From assembly GCF_002157835.1 (NCBI RefSeq), contig NZ_CP020809.1:3782001-3846000 (forward strand): DNA of 64,000 nucleotides, in the 5' to 3' direction. Both the position numbers and the translations under genes were made by a program. Source of the DNA: Mycobacterium dioxanotrophicus. Its GTDB lineage: Bacteria > Actinomycetota > Actinomycetes > Mycobacteriales > Mycobacteriaceae. The notes beneath the pieces were generated by a model that saw only the letters and a program-made list of their open reading frames with translations, was not told where the DNA came from and searched no databases. This document shows, in pieces, positions 17,394 to 26,515 of this stretch; the first letter of the stretch is position 1; each line of letters opens with the position of its first letter.

Positions 17394-20300
17394 TCAGCGT
17401 CCGCCTGCCGCGTCGGCCAACTCCAGGTCATCGTCGGCGGCGGTGTCGACTGATTCCGAGTCGCTGTCCTCGTCGTCGGGCGCCTCTGCCCGACCGTGGC
17501 CATGCCTGCCTTTCGACGGCCACCAGTTGAACTTCCCGATCAGTACCGCAGCAGCCGGCACCGTGATGGTCCGGACCAGGAACGTGTCGAGCAGCAGACC
17601 GACGCCGATGATGAACCCGATCTGCACGATGCTGGCGATGTGGCTGACCGTCAGCGCGAGCATCGAGGCGGCGAAGATGAGACCCGCGGAGGTGATCACG
17701 CCGCCCGTCGCGCCCACCGTGCGGATCACACCGGAGGGGATCCCCAGCTTGGACTCGTCGCGTATTCGGGAGATGAGCAACAGGTTGTAATCGGCGCCGA
17801 CCGCCACCAGGACCAGGAAGGCCATGCCAGGAACCGTCCATGACAGCTCCTGGCCCAGGATGAACTGGAAGAACACGACGCCGATACCCAGCGCCGAAAG
17901 GTAGGACAGCACAACCGAGATCACGAGGTACAGCGGTGCCACGATCGCGCGCAGCAAGGCCACCAGGATCAGGAACACCACGATCAGCGTCACGCACACG
18001 ATGTAGCGGATGTCGGCGTTGTAGTAGCCACGGACGTCACGGTTGACGGCCGAGAACCCGACCATCGAGATCTTCGCATCGGACAGCGTCGTGTTCGGTT
18101 TGGCGCTCTCGGCGGCGGCCAGGATCTGTTCGATCTGGTCCATCGCCGAGCTGCCGAACGGGTTGAGGGCCGTCTGAACCAGATAGCGCACGGTGTGGCC
18201 GTCGTCGGAGACGAACAGCTTGGCGGCTTTCTCGAACTCGGCCTGGGTCAGGATCTCCGGGGGGATGTAGAACCCCGACATCGGTGGGCTGGCGGCATCG
18301 CGCTTCATGCCGAGCAGGAAGGCCGAACCCTGGTCCAAGCCGGTGCCCATGCCCTTGGTCTGATCGACGAGCAGCTGGACCCCGTCGGCGAGCTGGCGGC
18401 TGGAATCGGCCAGGAGATTGGCGCCGTCGATCGCGGACGAGATCTTCTGCTGCAAGCCGGTCGGATCGCTCATCCCCAACTGCTGCAGTGCGTTGGTCAC
18501 CTTGGTCACCGTCGTCCCCAAGCCGCGGATGGAGTCATCGAGGGTGTCGCTGCCGTCGGTGGCCTCCAGCTGCTTACTCAGGTCGGTGAGCGTGTTGACG
18601 CTGCCGTCGTCGTACGCGGCGACCACGCGCTGCAGATCGGCCCGCGAGGACACGCACGCCGGGTCGATGTTGCACGCCGGGCTGGCGTTGAGTGCCGTGA
18701 CCGCGGGCAGCGCCCAGTTGTAGAGGTCTTTGACCTGGGCGACGTTCTTGTTCAGCGCGCCGCCGAGCGAACGCATGTTGGTGACGAGCGTGGCCCTCTT
18801 GTCGATGTCGGCGAGCGTCTTGGAACCACCGAACTGGGTCTGCAGGTCGGTCAGAGCACCCACCAGCCCGCGAACCGAACCGACCGCGGTGAGCACCTGG
18901 CTGCGGATCTCCCCCAGCCCGTCGGCAAGTTGATGCGCACCGCCTGCCAACTTGTCGAGGTTGGCGTTGTTGCTCTCGATGAGGTTGGAGGCGTCACGCA
19001 GCTTGGCCCCGACCTCGCCGGCCTGATAGGTGGCCTTGGCCTGTTCCAGCACCTCTCCGGTGGGCCTGGTGATGCCGCGAACCTTGTCGATGTTGGGTAC
19101 CTGACTGACGCGCTGGGCCATCTGCTCCAGATCGGCAAGAGCTTTCGGACTGCGCAGGTCTTGCGGTGACTCGATCAGGATGAACTGCTGCAACGTGCTG
19201 CTGACCGGGAAATGCCGGTCCATGGCCTCATAACCGCGGTTGCTCGACGAGTCGGCAGGCAGCAGCTTGCGGTCGTCGTAATTGAACTTGACCATCGCCG
19301 CGCAGCCGGCCAATGCGACGAGAATGACGAGGCTCGACACCACGTGCAGCACGGGGCGCCGCACCACGTGGACGCCCGAGCGTCGCCAGAATCGGCCCGT
19401 CACGTCCTTGCGGGGCTTGACCCAACCCCGCCGCCCGGCCAGCACCATCAGCGCCGGAAGCATGGTGATCGATGCCAGGAAGCCGAACGCGATGGTCACC
19501 GCCAGCGCAGGCCCGACGGTCGCGAAGGCGCCCAGGTGGGCGAAACTCAAGCCCAGGAACGTGATCGCCACCGTCGCCGCCGAGCCCGCGATCACCTCGC
19601 CGATCGACTTCAGCGCGGTGGCGACGGCGACGTCGGAGGTGATGCCCTCACGCAGACACTCCTGGTAGCGACTGAAGAGGAAGACGGCATAGTCCGTACC
19701 GGCGCCCATCAGCATCGCCGTCATCAAGACGATGGTCTGTGGGCCGAGCCCCAGACCGACCTCGCCCAGGGCCGCCACCACCTGTTGGGCCACCACCATC
19801 GAGACGCCGATGGTGAGCAGCGGCATCAGCATCGCGACCAGATTGCGGTAGACCACGATGAGGATGGTCAGCACCAGCACCACGGTCGAGATCTCGATGA
19901 GGTGCTGATCGCGCGCCCCGACCTTGTCGATGTCGTCGAACGTCGCCGCCGCACCCACCACGTTCACCGTCAGCGCCGAGTCGCGGGTCGCGTCGTGCAC
20001 CGTGTCGATGGCGCTGCGGTAGGCCGCCTGACCTCCTCCGGTGCCCATCGTCCCGGACAGGCTGATGGGCAGCGTCCACGCCTTCTTGTCCTCGCTGGTC
20101 ATCACCTGACGCAGTTCGGGGATGTCGATGAAGTTCTGCGTCGAGGTCACGCTCGAGTTGCCCTTGAGCTTGCCGACCAGATCGCCGTAGGTGGCCTCGT
20201 CGGCCGGTGACAACCCGTTCTCGTCGGTAAGCACGACGACGGCGAAGTTGCCCGCGGCCGCCTCGTGGAAGGCGTTCTGCATGTGTTGGCTGGCCACCAG

Positions 20301-20507
20301 GACGGGCGAGTCGGCCGGCAGCAGGTCCGGCGGGTTCTTCTGGGCGACCACCGTCAGGGGTGGCACCGCCAGCAGCAGCGTCACGGCGAGGCCCACCCAC
20401 GCCACGATGATCAGCACCGGTCGCCTGACAACCAGCCGACCGAGGACGGCGAAGAACCCGTCGGCGAAGACGCCGCGGGTTCTCAGGCCGTTCAAGAAAG
20501 CCAACAA
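17394..20507 (-). CDS. MmpL-family RND lipid transporter
   Basis: A 1037-aa inner-membrane exporter. Helix 1 (residues ~31-50) is followed by periplasmic loop D1, a five-helix bundle, a long loop D2 (~400-780) and a second bundle. The proton-relay Asp-Tyr pairs are Asp272/Tyr273 and Asp906/Tyr907. D2 contains an extended coiled-coil-prone stretch (SNLIESNNANLDKLAGGAHQ onward), as in MmpL10/12-type proteins. The tail is acidic and cytosolic. It is the last gene of the pks-papA-fadD operon, so it probably exports that lipid. The start is a TTG six bases after the fadD stop. No mmpS gene is nearby. Confidence 0.92.
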   Translation of the reverse strand: MLAFLNGLRTRGVFADGFFAVLGRLVVRRPVLIIVAWVGLAVTLLLAVPPLTVVAQKNPPDLLPADSPVLVASQHMQNAFHEAAAGNFAVVVLTDENGLSPADEATYGDLVGKLKGNSSVTSTQNFIDIPELRQVMTSEDKKAWTLPISLSGTMGTGGGQAAYRSAIDTVHDATRDSALTVNVVGAAATFDDIDKVGARDQHLIEISTVVLVLTILIVVYRNLVAMLMPLLTIGVSMVVAQQVVAALGEVGLGLGPQTIVLMTAMLMGAGTDYAVFLFSRYQECLREGITSDVAVATALKSIGEVIAGSAATVAITFLGLSFAHLGAFATVGPALAVTIAFGFLASITMLPALMVLAGRRGWVKPRKDVTGRFWRRSGVHVVRRPVLHVVSSLVILVALAGCAAMVKFNYDDRKLLPADSSSNRGYEAMDRHFPVSSTLQQFILIESPQDLRSPKALADLEQMAQRVSQVPNIDKVRGITRPTGEVLEQAKATYQAGEVGAKLRDASNLIESNNANLDKLAGGAHQLADGLGEIRSQVLTAVGSVRGLVGALTDLQTQFGGSKTLADIDKRATLVTNMRSLGGALNKNVAQVKDLYNWALPAVTALNASPACNIDPACVSSRADLQRVVAAYDDGSVNTLTDLSKQLEATDGSDTLDDSIRGLGTTVTKVTNALQQLGMSDPTGLQQKISSAIDGANLLADSSRQLADGVQLLVDQTKGMGTGLDQGSAFLLGMKRDAASPPMSGFYIPPEILTQAEFEKAAKLFVSDDGHTVRYLVQTALNPFGSSAMDQIEQILAAAESAKPNTTLSDAKISMVGFSAVNRDVRGYYNADIRYIVCVTLIVVFLILVALLRAIVAPLYLVISVVLSYLSALGIGVVFFQFILGQELSWTVPGMAFLVLVAVGADYNLLLISRIRDESKLGIPSGVIRTVGATGGVITSAGLIFAASMLALTVSHIASIVQIGFIIGVGLLLDTFLVRTITVPAAAVLIGKFNWWPSKGRHGHGRAEAPDDEDSDSESVDTAADDDLELADAAGGR

Positions 20508-20513
20508 GTTCTG

Positions 20514-22259
20514 CTACGCGATCCTCACGTCGAGGCGGTTGAACTGGTCGTTGCGGTACTGCTCGACACACGAAGCGCGCCGGATCTTGCCACTGGTGGT
20601 GATCGGGATCGCACCCCTGGGCACCAGCACGAGGTCCGCGGCACTGAGCCCGTAGGCCTGCGAGATCGCCGAGGCCACATCGCGTTTGATGTTCAGCAGA
20701 TTCTCCGCTGCCGCTTCTTCGGTGTCGCCCCGCTTCTTGACCTCGATGATGGCGACGAGCTGTTCGCTGCGGTCCTCTTCGACCGCGATCGCCGCCACGC
20801 GTCCGCCGGTGATCTCACCGATCGTGGCTTCGATGTCGTCGGGGTAATGGTTGCGTCCCCGCACGATCAGTAGATCCTTGATGCGCCCGATGATGAACAG
20901 TTCGCCGTCGGAGATGAAGCCGAGGTCTCCGGTGCGCAGCCACGGCCCTTCCGGCGTGCCCGCCGACGGGCCGGCCAGGGTGGCCCCGAAGGTGTGCTCG
21001 GTCTGCTCGGGCTTCTCCCAGTAACCGATGCAGTTGTTTTCACCGTGCGACCAGATCTCACCGATGGCGCCGGCCTGGACCTCGAGGCGGGTCTCGGGAT
21101 CGACGATGCGGACCACCGGCGATTCCGGAGTGCCGTACCCGACCAGCTGCGTGCCGGGTCCCGTGCCGGTCCGCTCCGCATGCCCGACCGAGAGCTTCTC
21201 GGGTTCGAAGGTGACGACGCTGGGCGGCCCCGGCTCGCCGGTGGCGACATAGAGCGTTGCCTCGGCCAGACCGTAGGACGGCCGCAGCACCTCTTCGCGG
21301 AAACCGAATTTGGCGAACCGCGCAGCGAAGCGCCGCAGGGTGGCCTCGTGGACGCGTTCGCTACCGCTCATCACCGCGAGCACGTCGCCCATGTCCAGGC
21401 CGGCCATGTCCTCGTCGGTGGTGCGCGCCGCGGCGAGTTCGAAGGCGAAGTTGGGGCCCGCCGTCAGCGCGCGGGGATACCGCGCCATCAGCTGAGGCCA
21501 GCGCGCGGGCTTGGCCAGGAACTGCAGTGGTGTGGTGAACACCGTGTGCCAGCCGCCGAGGATCGGGGCGACCACGCCGTGCATCAGCCCCATGTCGTGA
21601 TAGAACGGCAGCCACGAGACCACCGTGGTGCCCGGGGGCGGCACCTTGCCGAAGTGCGGGAAGAAGTCGCACATCATCTGTTCGAAGTTGGCTGTCAGGT
21701 TCCGATTGGTCACCATCACCCCGGCCGGGGTGCGGGTCGATCCGGACGTGTACTGCAGGTAGGCGGTCGCCGGACGGGCCTCACGGGCGCTGATCGCCTT
21801 CACCCGGGCGTCGAGATCGAGCGTGTCGACCGCGATGATCGCGGGCTCCGCGCAATCCCCTTGCCGGACCGCGTATTCGGTGACATCCGCGGTGGACGGC
21901 GAGGTGGTCAGGATCACCGACGGGCGGCAGTCGCCCAGCACCGCCGACACTCGCTCGTCGTGCACGCCCCCCATCGGCACCGACAACGGAACGGCGATGA
22001 AGCCGGCCTGCAGCGCGGCGAGGAACGAGATGACGTATTCGAGGCCCTGCGGAGCCAGGATCACCGCACGGTCCCCTACCGAGCCGTTCTGCCGCAGGAC
22101 GTGCGCCAGTCCTCGCACCTTGCGGTACAGCTGCGCCCAGGTCAGCGGGACGGGCACGCCCTCGGGATCGTGATCGTAATCCAGATACGTGTAGGCAACG
22201 TCGTCGGGCTGCAGGCTGGCGCGTTCCCGCAGCACACCAATCAGCGTCGTATCGGTCAT
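20514..22259 (-). CDS. fadD25: Fatty-acyl-AMP ligase (FadD25-like FAAL)
   Basis: A 581-aa enzyme that would adenylate a fatty-acid starter for the Mas-like PKS in the same operon. Motifs are [12 protein letters not shown] (residues 170-181), [30 protein letters not shown] and [21 protein letters not shown]. It resembles M. tuberculosis FadD25/FadD24, found beside pks5-type loci. The start ATG has GAGAAAGG upstream. It sits 15 bp after the preceding acyltransferase and 6 bp before mmpL. The symbol is by similarity, not proven orthology. Confidence 0.9.
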   Translation of the reverse strand: MTDTTLIGVLRERASLQPDDVAYTYLDYDHDPEGVPVPLTWAQLYRKVRGLAHVLRQNGSVGDRAVILAPQGLEYVISFLAALQAGFIAVPLSVPMGGVHDERVSAVLGDCRPSVILTTSPSTADVTEYAVRQGDCAEPAIIAVDTLDLDARVKAISAREARPATAYLQYTSGSTRTPAGVMVTNRNLTANFEQMMCDFFPHFGKVPPPGTTVVSWLPFYHDMGLMHGVVAPILGGWHTVFTTPLQFLAKPARWPQLMARYPRALTAGPNFAFELAAARTTDEDMAGLDMGDVLAVMSGSERVHEATLRRFAARFAKFGFREEVLRPSYGLAEATLYVATGEPGPPSVVTFEPEKLSVGHAERTGTGPGTQLVGYGTPESPVVRIVDPETRLEVQAGAIGEIWSHGENNCIGYWEKPEQTEHTFGATLAGPSAGTPEGPWLRTGDLGFISDGELFIIGRIKDLLIVRGRNHYPDDIEATIGEITGGRVAAIAVEEDRSEQLVAIIEVKKRGDTEEAAAENLLNIKRDVASAISQAYGLSAADLVLVPRGAIPITTSGKIRRASCVEQYRNDQFNRLDVRIA

Positions 22260-22274
22260 CGAATTCAGCCTTTC

Positions 22275-23663
22275 TCAGCTGTTCCAGTCGATTTCGGCGG
22301 TGAGATCGAACTCGGCGAGGGTCTTTGCCGCCAGTTCGGCCAGTCTGGCCTTCGAATTGTGTTCTCCCGCTTGGTATCCGGTGATCCCGATGGACACCTT
22401 GCCGCCCACGCGGGCGGACACCAGCACCAGTTGCCCGGCGGCGTCCTCCAACTCCTGGCCAGTGGTGCCCTGATCGACACCGCGGAACACGATGTACTCG
22501 GCCTCGGTGCCGTCCACGCATGTCACGTCGGACGGAAGATCGCCGAGGTTGGAGCACGACACCGGCAGATCACCAGACGCGAGGAAGCCGTCGGCGACCC
22601 GTTTCAGCAGCCGCTTGGGCACCAGCGGGGTCAGCGGCAGTAGTTTGAGAGTTTCGTCGGGCGTGTCGCGCATGGTCTTGAACGCCTGCCGGATGACACC
22701 ACGGACGCCGGACTGGTCGGTGGTGACCGGCAGCGGGTCGACGCACGCGGTCGCCAGCGACATCGCGTTGGCCCGCGTGTCGCCTTCGGTGCGGTCGTTT
22801 ACCGCGATCAGCAGCGTGACGTCGCCGTCGGCGCCACAACGTCCCATCCGCTCCCCGAGCCTCGCCGCGAAACCGGCCAGCATCGAATAGCTGTTACCGC
22901 CAACGGCTTCCGCTCGGGCGTTCCAGTCGGCCAGGTCGACGAACACCGAGATCGTCGGCAGCACAATCGGTTTGTCGCCGTCGGGCACCACCGGCTTCGA
23001 AACCGCGGGCGCGGCCTCGTCGGGGTTCTGCCCGCGCAGCTGCTTGACCGCGTCGGCGACGATGCGGGCGACCTCGGGCAAGCTCGACGCGGTCTCCCTG
23101 ACATCGCGCAGTATCGCCCGCCGCCGCGTGCGGGAGTTCGGCGGTGGGTAGCCGAGATCGGGGCGCCTGCCTGCGATCGCGTCGGCGATCACCATCACTC
23201 CCCCGACGCCGTCACCGAGGCAGTGCGAGGCCACCACTGTTACCGCGGTCGAACCGTCGGTCACCGGCAGCACGCCGAGATGCCAGCCGGGCCCGTTCTC
23301 GGGATCGATCGGCAGCTGGGCCCGCTCGTCGAGCCAGTCGCCGATCTGCGCCCGCGGGCGCGGCTCGGCGACGTCAAGCGGAGCCTGGGGTCCCAGCGCG
23401 GACACCCAGCGGTACCGGCCGAACGGCAACGGGGAGCGCTCGATTCGGCGGCCGAAGAGCCCGCCGCCGAAGTTCTGGTGGAATCGGCGCAGCCCGTCGA
23501 AGTCGATCGGGTGGTCGTACACCCATGTGCACTGCATGACCTGGATCCGGCCGGTGGCGCGCATGGTCCGCACCGCCGCCTCGTCCCACAACGCGAGGTG
23601 CTGCTCCGGCCGACCACCGACCGGTGAGGTCGATGACCGTGTCGGGGAATGAGATTGAGTCAT
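22275..23663 (-). CDS. WS/DGAT-like acyltransferase with HCLGDG motif (second copy)
   Basis: A 462-aa member of the condensation-fold acyltransferases, nearer the wax-ester synthase/DGAT side than PapA. The catalytic-type HxxxDG is His147-CLG-Asp151-Gly152; the usual preceding His is Ser. The C-terminal LPVSCSNLGDLP parallels the WS/DGAT 'SNVPGP' region. It is clearly a paralogue of the next gene upstream (shared FGRRIERSPLPFGR, VSALGPQA, HCLGDG and LLPLTPLVPKR blocks). It probably moves an acyl chain onto the operon's lipid product. The ATG follows TAGGGCG 8 bp after the previous stop. Confidence 0.82.
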   Translation of the reverse strand: MTQSHSPTRSSTSPVGGRPEQHLALWDEAAVRTMRATGRIQVMQCTWVYDHPIDFDGLRRFHQNFGGGLFGRRIERSPLPFGRYRWVSALGPQAPLDVAEPRPRAQIGDWLDERAQLPIDPENGPGWHLGVLPVTDGSTAVTVVASHCLGDGVGGVMVIADAIAGRRPDLGYPPPNSRTRRRAILRDVRETASSLPEVARIVADAVKQLRGQNPDEAAPAVSKPVVPDGDKPIVLPTISVFVDLADWNARAEAVGGNSYSMLAGFAARLGERMGRCGADGDVTLLIAVNDRTEGDTRANAMSLATACVDPLPVTTDQSGVRGVIRQAFKTMRDTPDETLKLLPLTPLVPKRLLKRVADGFLASGDLPVSCSNLGDLPSDVTCVDGTEAEYIVFRGVDQGTTGQELEDAAGQLVLVSARVGGKVSIGITGYQAGEHNSKARLAELAAKTLAEFDLTAEIDWNS

Positions 23664-23671
23664 CGGACGCC

Positions 23672-25018
23672 CTACTCGATCTTGCCGGTGAGTTCGAACC
23701 CCGCGAGGGTTTCGCCGACCAGGCTGTGCAGCCACGGCGTGGAGTTCTCCGCGCCCGGTTGGTAACCGACGATGCTCAGCGAGATGGTGCCGCCCACCCC
23801 ACAGGCGACCACGGTGAGCAGGCCGCAGCGTTGCTCGATGGCCTGGCGGGTGGCGTACCGGTCGACCCCGCGGAAGTAGACGTAGTCGGCCTCGGTGCCG
23901 TCGGCCATCGCCAGCGCGGACGGGACGTCGCCCATGTTGGAGCAGGACACGGGCAGGTCGGCGGCGAAACCGAACACCACGTCGGCCATTTTGCGCACCG
24001 CCCGCTTCGGGATGAACGGGGTCAGCGGCAGCAGCACCAGGGTCTCGTCGGGCGCATCGCGCGCGGTGGCGATGCCCTGTTTGATCGCGGCGCGGGCTTC
24101 GGTGAGATCGGTGGTCACCACAGTCGGGTCGATTGCGACATTGACCAGCCGAACCGCGTTGGCGCGGGAGTCCCGATCAAGGGTGCGATCATTCTGCGGG
24201 ATGTTGAGCGTCACCAAACCGTCGGTGGCACGCACCCGCCCCATCGACTCCGCGAGCTTCGCCGCGAATCCTGCGACCAGCGAATAGCTGTTGCCACCAA
24301 GGGTTTTCGCGCGAAGGTTCCAATCCTCATGGCTGAGGTACACGGTGACCGCAGGCATGTACACGCGTTCATCTGCCCCCGAGACCACTCGGGGCCGCGC
24401 TGCACTCGACCGGGCGATGTCGTCACGCCGACTGCGGGCGAGCTTGACCGCGGCCCGCAGGGTACGGGCCAGCTCAGGCGTCCCCCGCAGCGTGTCCAGC
24501 AGATCCGCCCCGATCGCCCGCCAACGGGTACGCGACCCTGGCAGTGGATGGCCGAAGTCGGTCTTGTTGCCGTACACCGCATCCAACACGGTGAGGATGC
24601 CCGCGCCGCCGTCACCCAGGCAGTGCGAGCCCACCAGGCTGATCGCGGTCGAGCCGTCGCGCATCGGCAGCACGCCCATGTGCCAGCCCGGGCCGTGCTC
24701 GGGATCCAGAGGCATCGACGAACGCTCGTCCACCCATCGGCCCAAATCCGCGCGGTCCCGTGGTTCGGCGATGTCCAGGCGCGCCTGGGGACCCAGTGCG
24801 GAGACCCAATGGTGTCGGCCGAAAGGCACCGGCGAGCGCTCGATCCGCCTGCCGCACAACCCATATCCGATCGCCTCGTGGAACCGTCGAAGGCCGTCGT
24901 AGTCGACCGGTCGTTCGTAGATCCACACGCACTGCACGACGGCCTCCTGGCCGGTGGCGCGAAGGCCCAGGAACATCGCCTGGTCGGTGAACTCGAGCCG
25001 GTGATCGCCCATGCTCAT
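23672..25018 (-). CDS. WS/DGAT-like acyltransferase with HCLGDG motif (first copy)
   Basis: A 448-aa condensation-fold acyltransferase and tandem paralogue of the following gene. HxxxDG is His132-CLG-Asp136-Gly137, preceded by Ser131 in place of the first His of HHxxxDG. The protein starts directly with LEFTDQAMFLGLRATGQE, as WS/DGAT proteins do. The ATG at 25018 overlaps the papA stop (ATGA). Two adjacent copies next to a PapA suggest several acylation positions on one glycolipid, or division of donor and acceptor roles; neither is proven. Confidence 0.82.
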   Translation of the reverse strand: MSMGDHRLEFTDQAMFLGLRATGQEAVVQCVWIYERPVDYDGLRRFHEAIGYGLCGRRIERSPVPFGRHHWVSALGPQARLDIAEPRDRADLGRWVDERSSMPLDPEHGPGWHMGVLPMRDGSTAISLVGSHCLGDGGAGILTVLDAVYGNKTDFGHPLPGSRTRWRAIGADLLDTLRGTPELARTLRAAVKLARSRRDDIARSSAARPRVVSGADERVYMPAVTVYLSHEDWNLRAKTLGGNSYSLVAGFAAKLAESMGRVRATDGLVTLNIPQNDRTLDRDSRANAVRLVNVAIDPTVVTTDLTEARAAIKQGIATARDAPDETLVLLPLTPFIPKRAVRKMADVVFGFAADLPVSCSNMGDVPSALAMADGTEADYVYFRGVDRYATRQAIEQRCGLLTVVACGVGGTISLSIVGYQPGAENSTPWLHSLVGETLAGFELTGKIE

Positions 25019-26454
25019 GCGGTTTTCAGGTCGAAGTCGTCGACATCGGTGAACGGCCGCACCGCGTCGTGGCCCTCGATCACCCGCAGGTAGGCCGCTT
25101 TCATCGCGTCGAGGTAGCGCAGCACCGATTCCCTGGCGATCGGATTGCTCGGGAACGCAGCGGTCACCGTGGTCCGGTCTTCGACCCGGTTGACCCACAT
25201 GCCGACCTGGTAGGCCGACCGGGAATCGCTGTAGATGGTGCCGCCGAGGCGCTGCCACTCACCGATCACCCCGGGTGAGAGCAGACCGGCATCCAGATAC
25301 GACAGCATCGGTACGCCCGGATCGGGAGGGCGGATGCCGCTCTGCGGATCGGCCAATTCGAGCACCCGCTCGAACGGAACATGCGCCAGATCCATCCCGC
25401 CGTCGAACGACAGCTGTGCGGCCCGGGCCGTCGCCGCGAACGACGCCGTCGACACCGGCACCGTGATCGGCACCAGCCCGGTGAACCAGCCCGTCGTCAT
25501 GAACTCGGCCTCGGTGCGCCGAGTGGTCGTCGGTGTGATGACGCTGTAGGTCTCGGCACCGGTCAGCGCGTACTGGGCCAGCGCCCCGCAGGCAAAGACC
25601 CCACCGCTGAATCGTGCGCCCGCCGCCATGCAGGCCGACTCGAACCGGTCGCCCTGCTCCTTGTCGAGCAACTCCACGGTGACGACGTCCCCGGTGTACG
25701 GCAACGACGGATCTCCCAGGGGTAACGGAAAGCGTGGCAGCGTCCCGTCATTGGCCTCCAGGAAGCTCATCCAGTCGCGGATCTCCGGTGAATCCCCGTC
25801 GAGCCCGGCGGTGAACTCCCGCTGTTGTACGCAGTACCGGTCGTAGCTGCCTGCCTCCGGCAGCTGCAGCGGTGCCGCCCCGTGCACCAGCGCGTGGTAC
25901 ATCATGTGGATCTCGACGAAGGCCAAACCCATGAACATGGCATCGGTGTGGACGTGGTCGACGCTGATGTAGATCGTGAAATGTGCAGGGCGCTGGATGA
26001 TTCCGAAGTGGAAGCAGTCCCACTGCCACGGATCGGGGGTGGCCAGGACGTGGTCGCGCCACTGGTGCGCCGACATCTCACCGTGCTGGGTCGGCACGAA
26101 CTTGATGTCGCGCGGGTTGTCCACCTTGTGGCGGACGATGCGATCGTCGTCGGTGTACTCGAACCAGCTGTGGAACGTGTCGTGGCGGCGCAGGTACGCG
26201 TTGATCACGTGCGTCATCGCACGGACGTCGCAGCGGCCGGGGATGTCCCACGCCGGGACGTTGAGCCGGGCCATGTCGGTACCGTGCGACCGATGCTTGC
26301 GGTATGCCAGCAGATGTTGTTCCTGCTGGTAGCTCACCGGCACGTCGCTGACCGGCGCCTCCCGAACCTTGGCCACCGAGGCCCGCGACGGGTGCCACGA
26401 CACCAGCTCGCCGGGTTCACCGGCCCAGTCGTGGATCGGCTTCATCGCAACCAC
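25015..26454 (-). CDS. PapA-type polyketide-associated acyltransferase
   Basis: A 479-aa condensation-fold enzyme of the PapA1/PapA3/PapA4 kind, which transfers PKS-made acyl chains to a sugar (often trehalose). The active-site motif HxxxD is His167-VHT-Asp171, followed by Ala172 where many relatives have Gly. It is second in the operon, 61 bp after the Mas-like PKS. The GTG at 26454 is preceded by AGGAG (7-nt spacing), and a small hairpin CTGTC-TCGAC-GACAG (26465-26479) abuts that SD. Confidence 0.88.
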   Translation of the reverse strand: MVAMKPIHDWAGEPGELVSWHPSRASVAKVREAPVSDVPVSYQQEQHLLAYRKHRSHGTDMARLNVPAWDIPGRCDVRAMTHVINAYLRRHDTFHSWFEYTDDDRIVRHKVDNPRDIKFVPTQHGEMSAHQWRDHVLATPDPWQWDCFHFGIIQRPAHFTIYISVDHVHTDAMFMGLAFVEIHMMYHALVHGAAPLQLPEAGSYDRYCVQQREFTAGLDGDSPEIRDWMSFLEANDGTLPRFPLPLGDPSLPYTGDVVTVELLDKEQGDRFESACMAAGARFSGGVFACGALAQYALTGAETYSVITPTTTRRTEAEFMTTGWFTGLVPITVPVSTASFAATARAAQLSFDGGMDLAHVPFERVLELADPQSGIRPPDPGVPMLSYLDAGLLSPGVIGEWQRLGGTIYSDSRSAYQVGMWVNRVEDRTTVTAAFPSNPIARESVLRYLDAMKAAYLRVIEGHDAVRPFTDVDDFDLKTA

Positions 26455-26515
26455 TGGACATCTCCTGTCTCGACGACAGCGCTGGACGGTATGCGTGATC
26501 CTGCGGCAGCTGCCA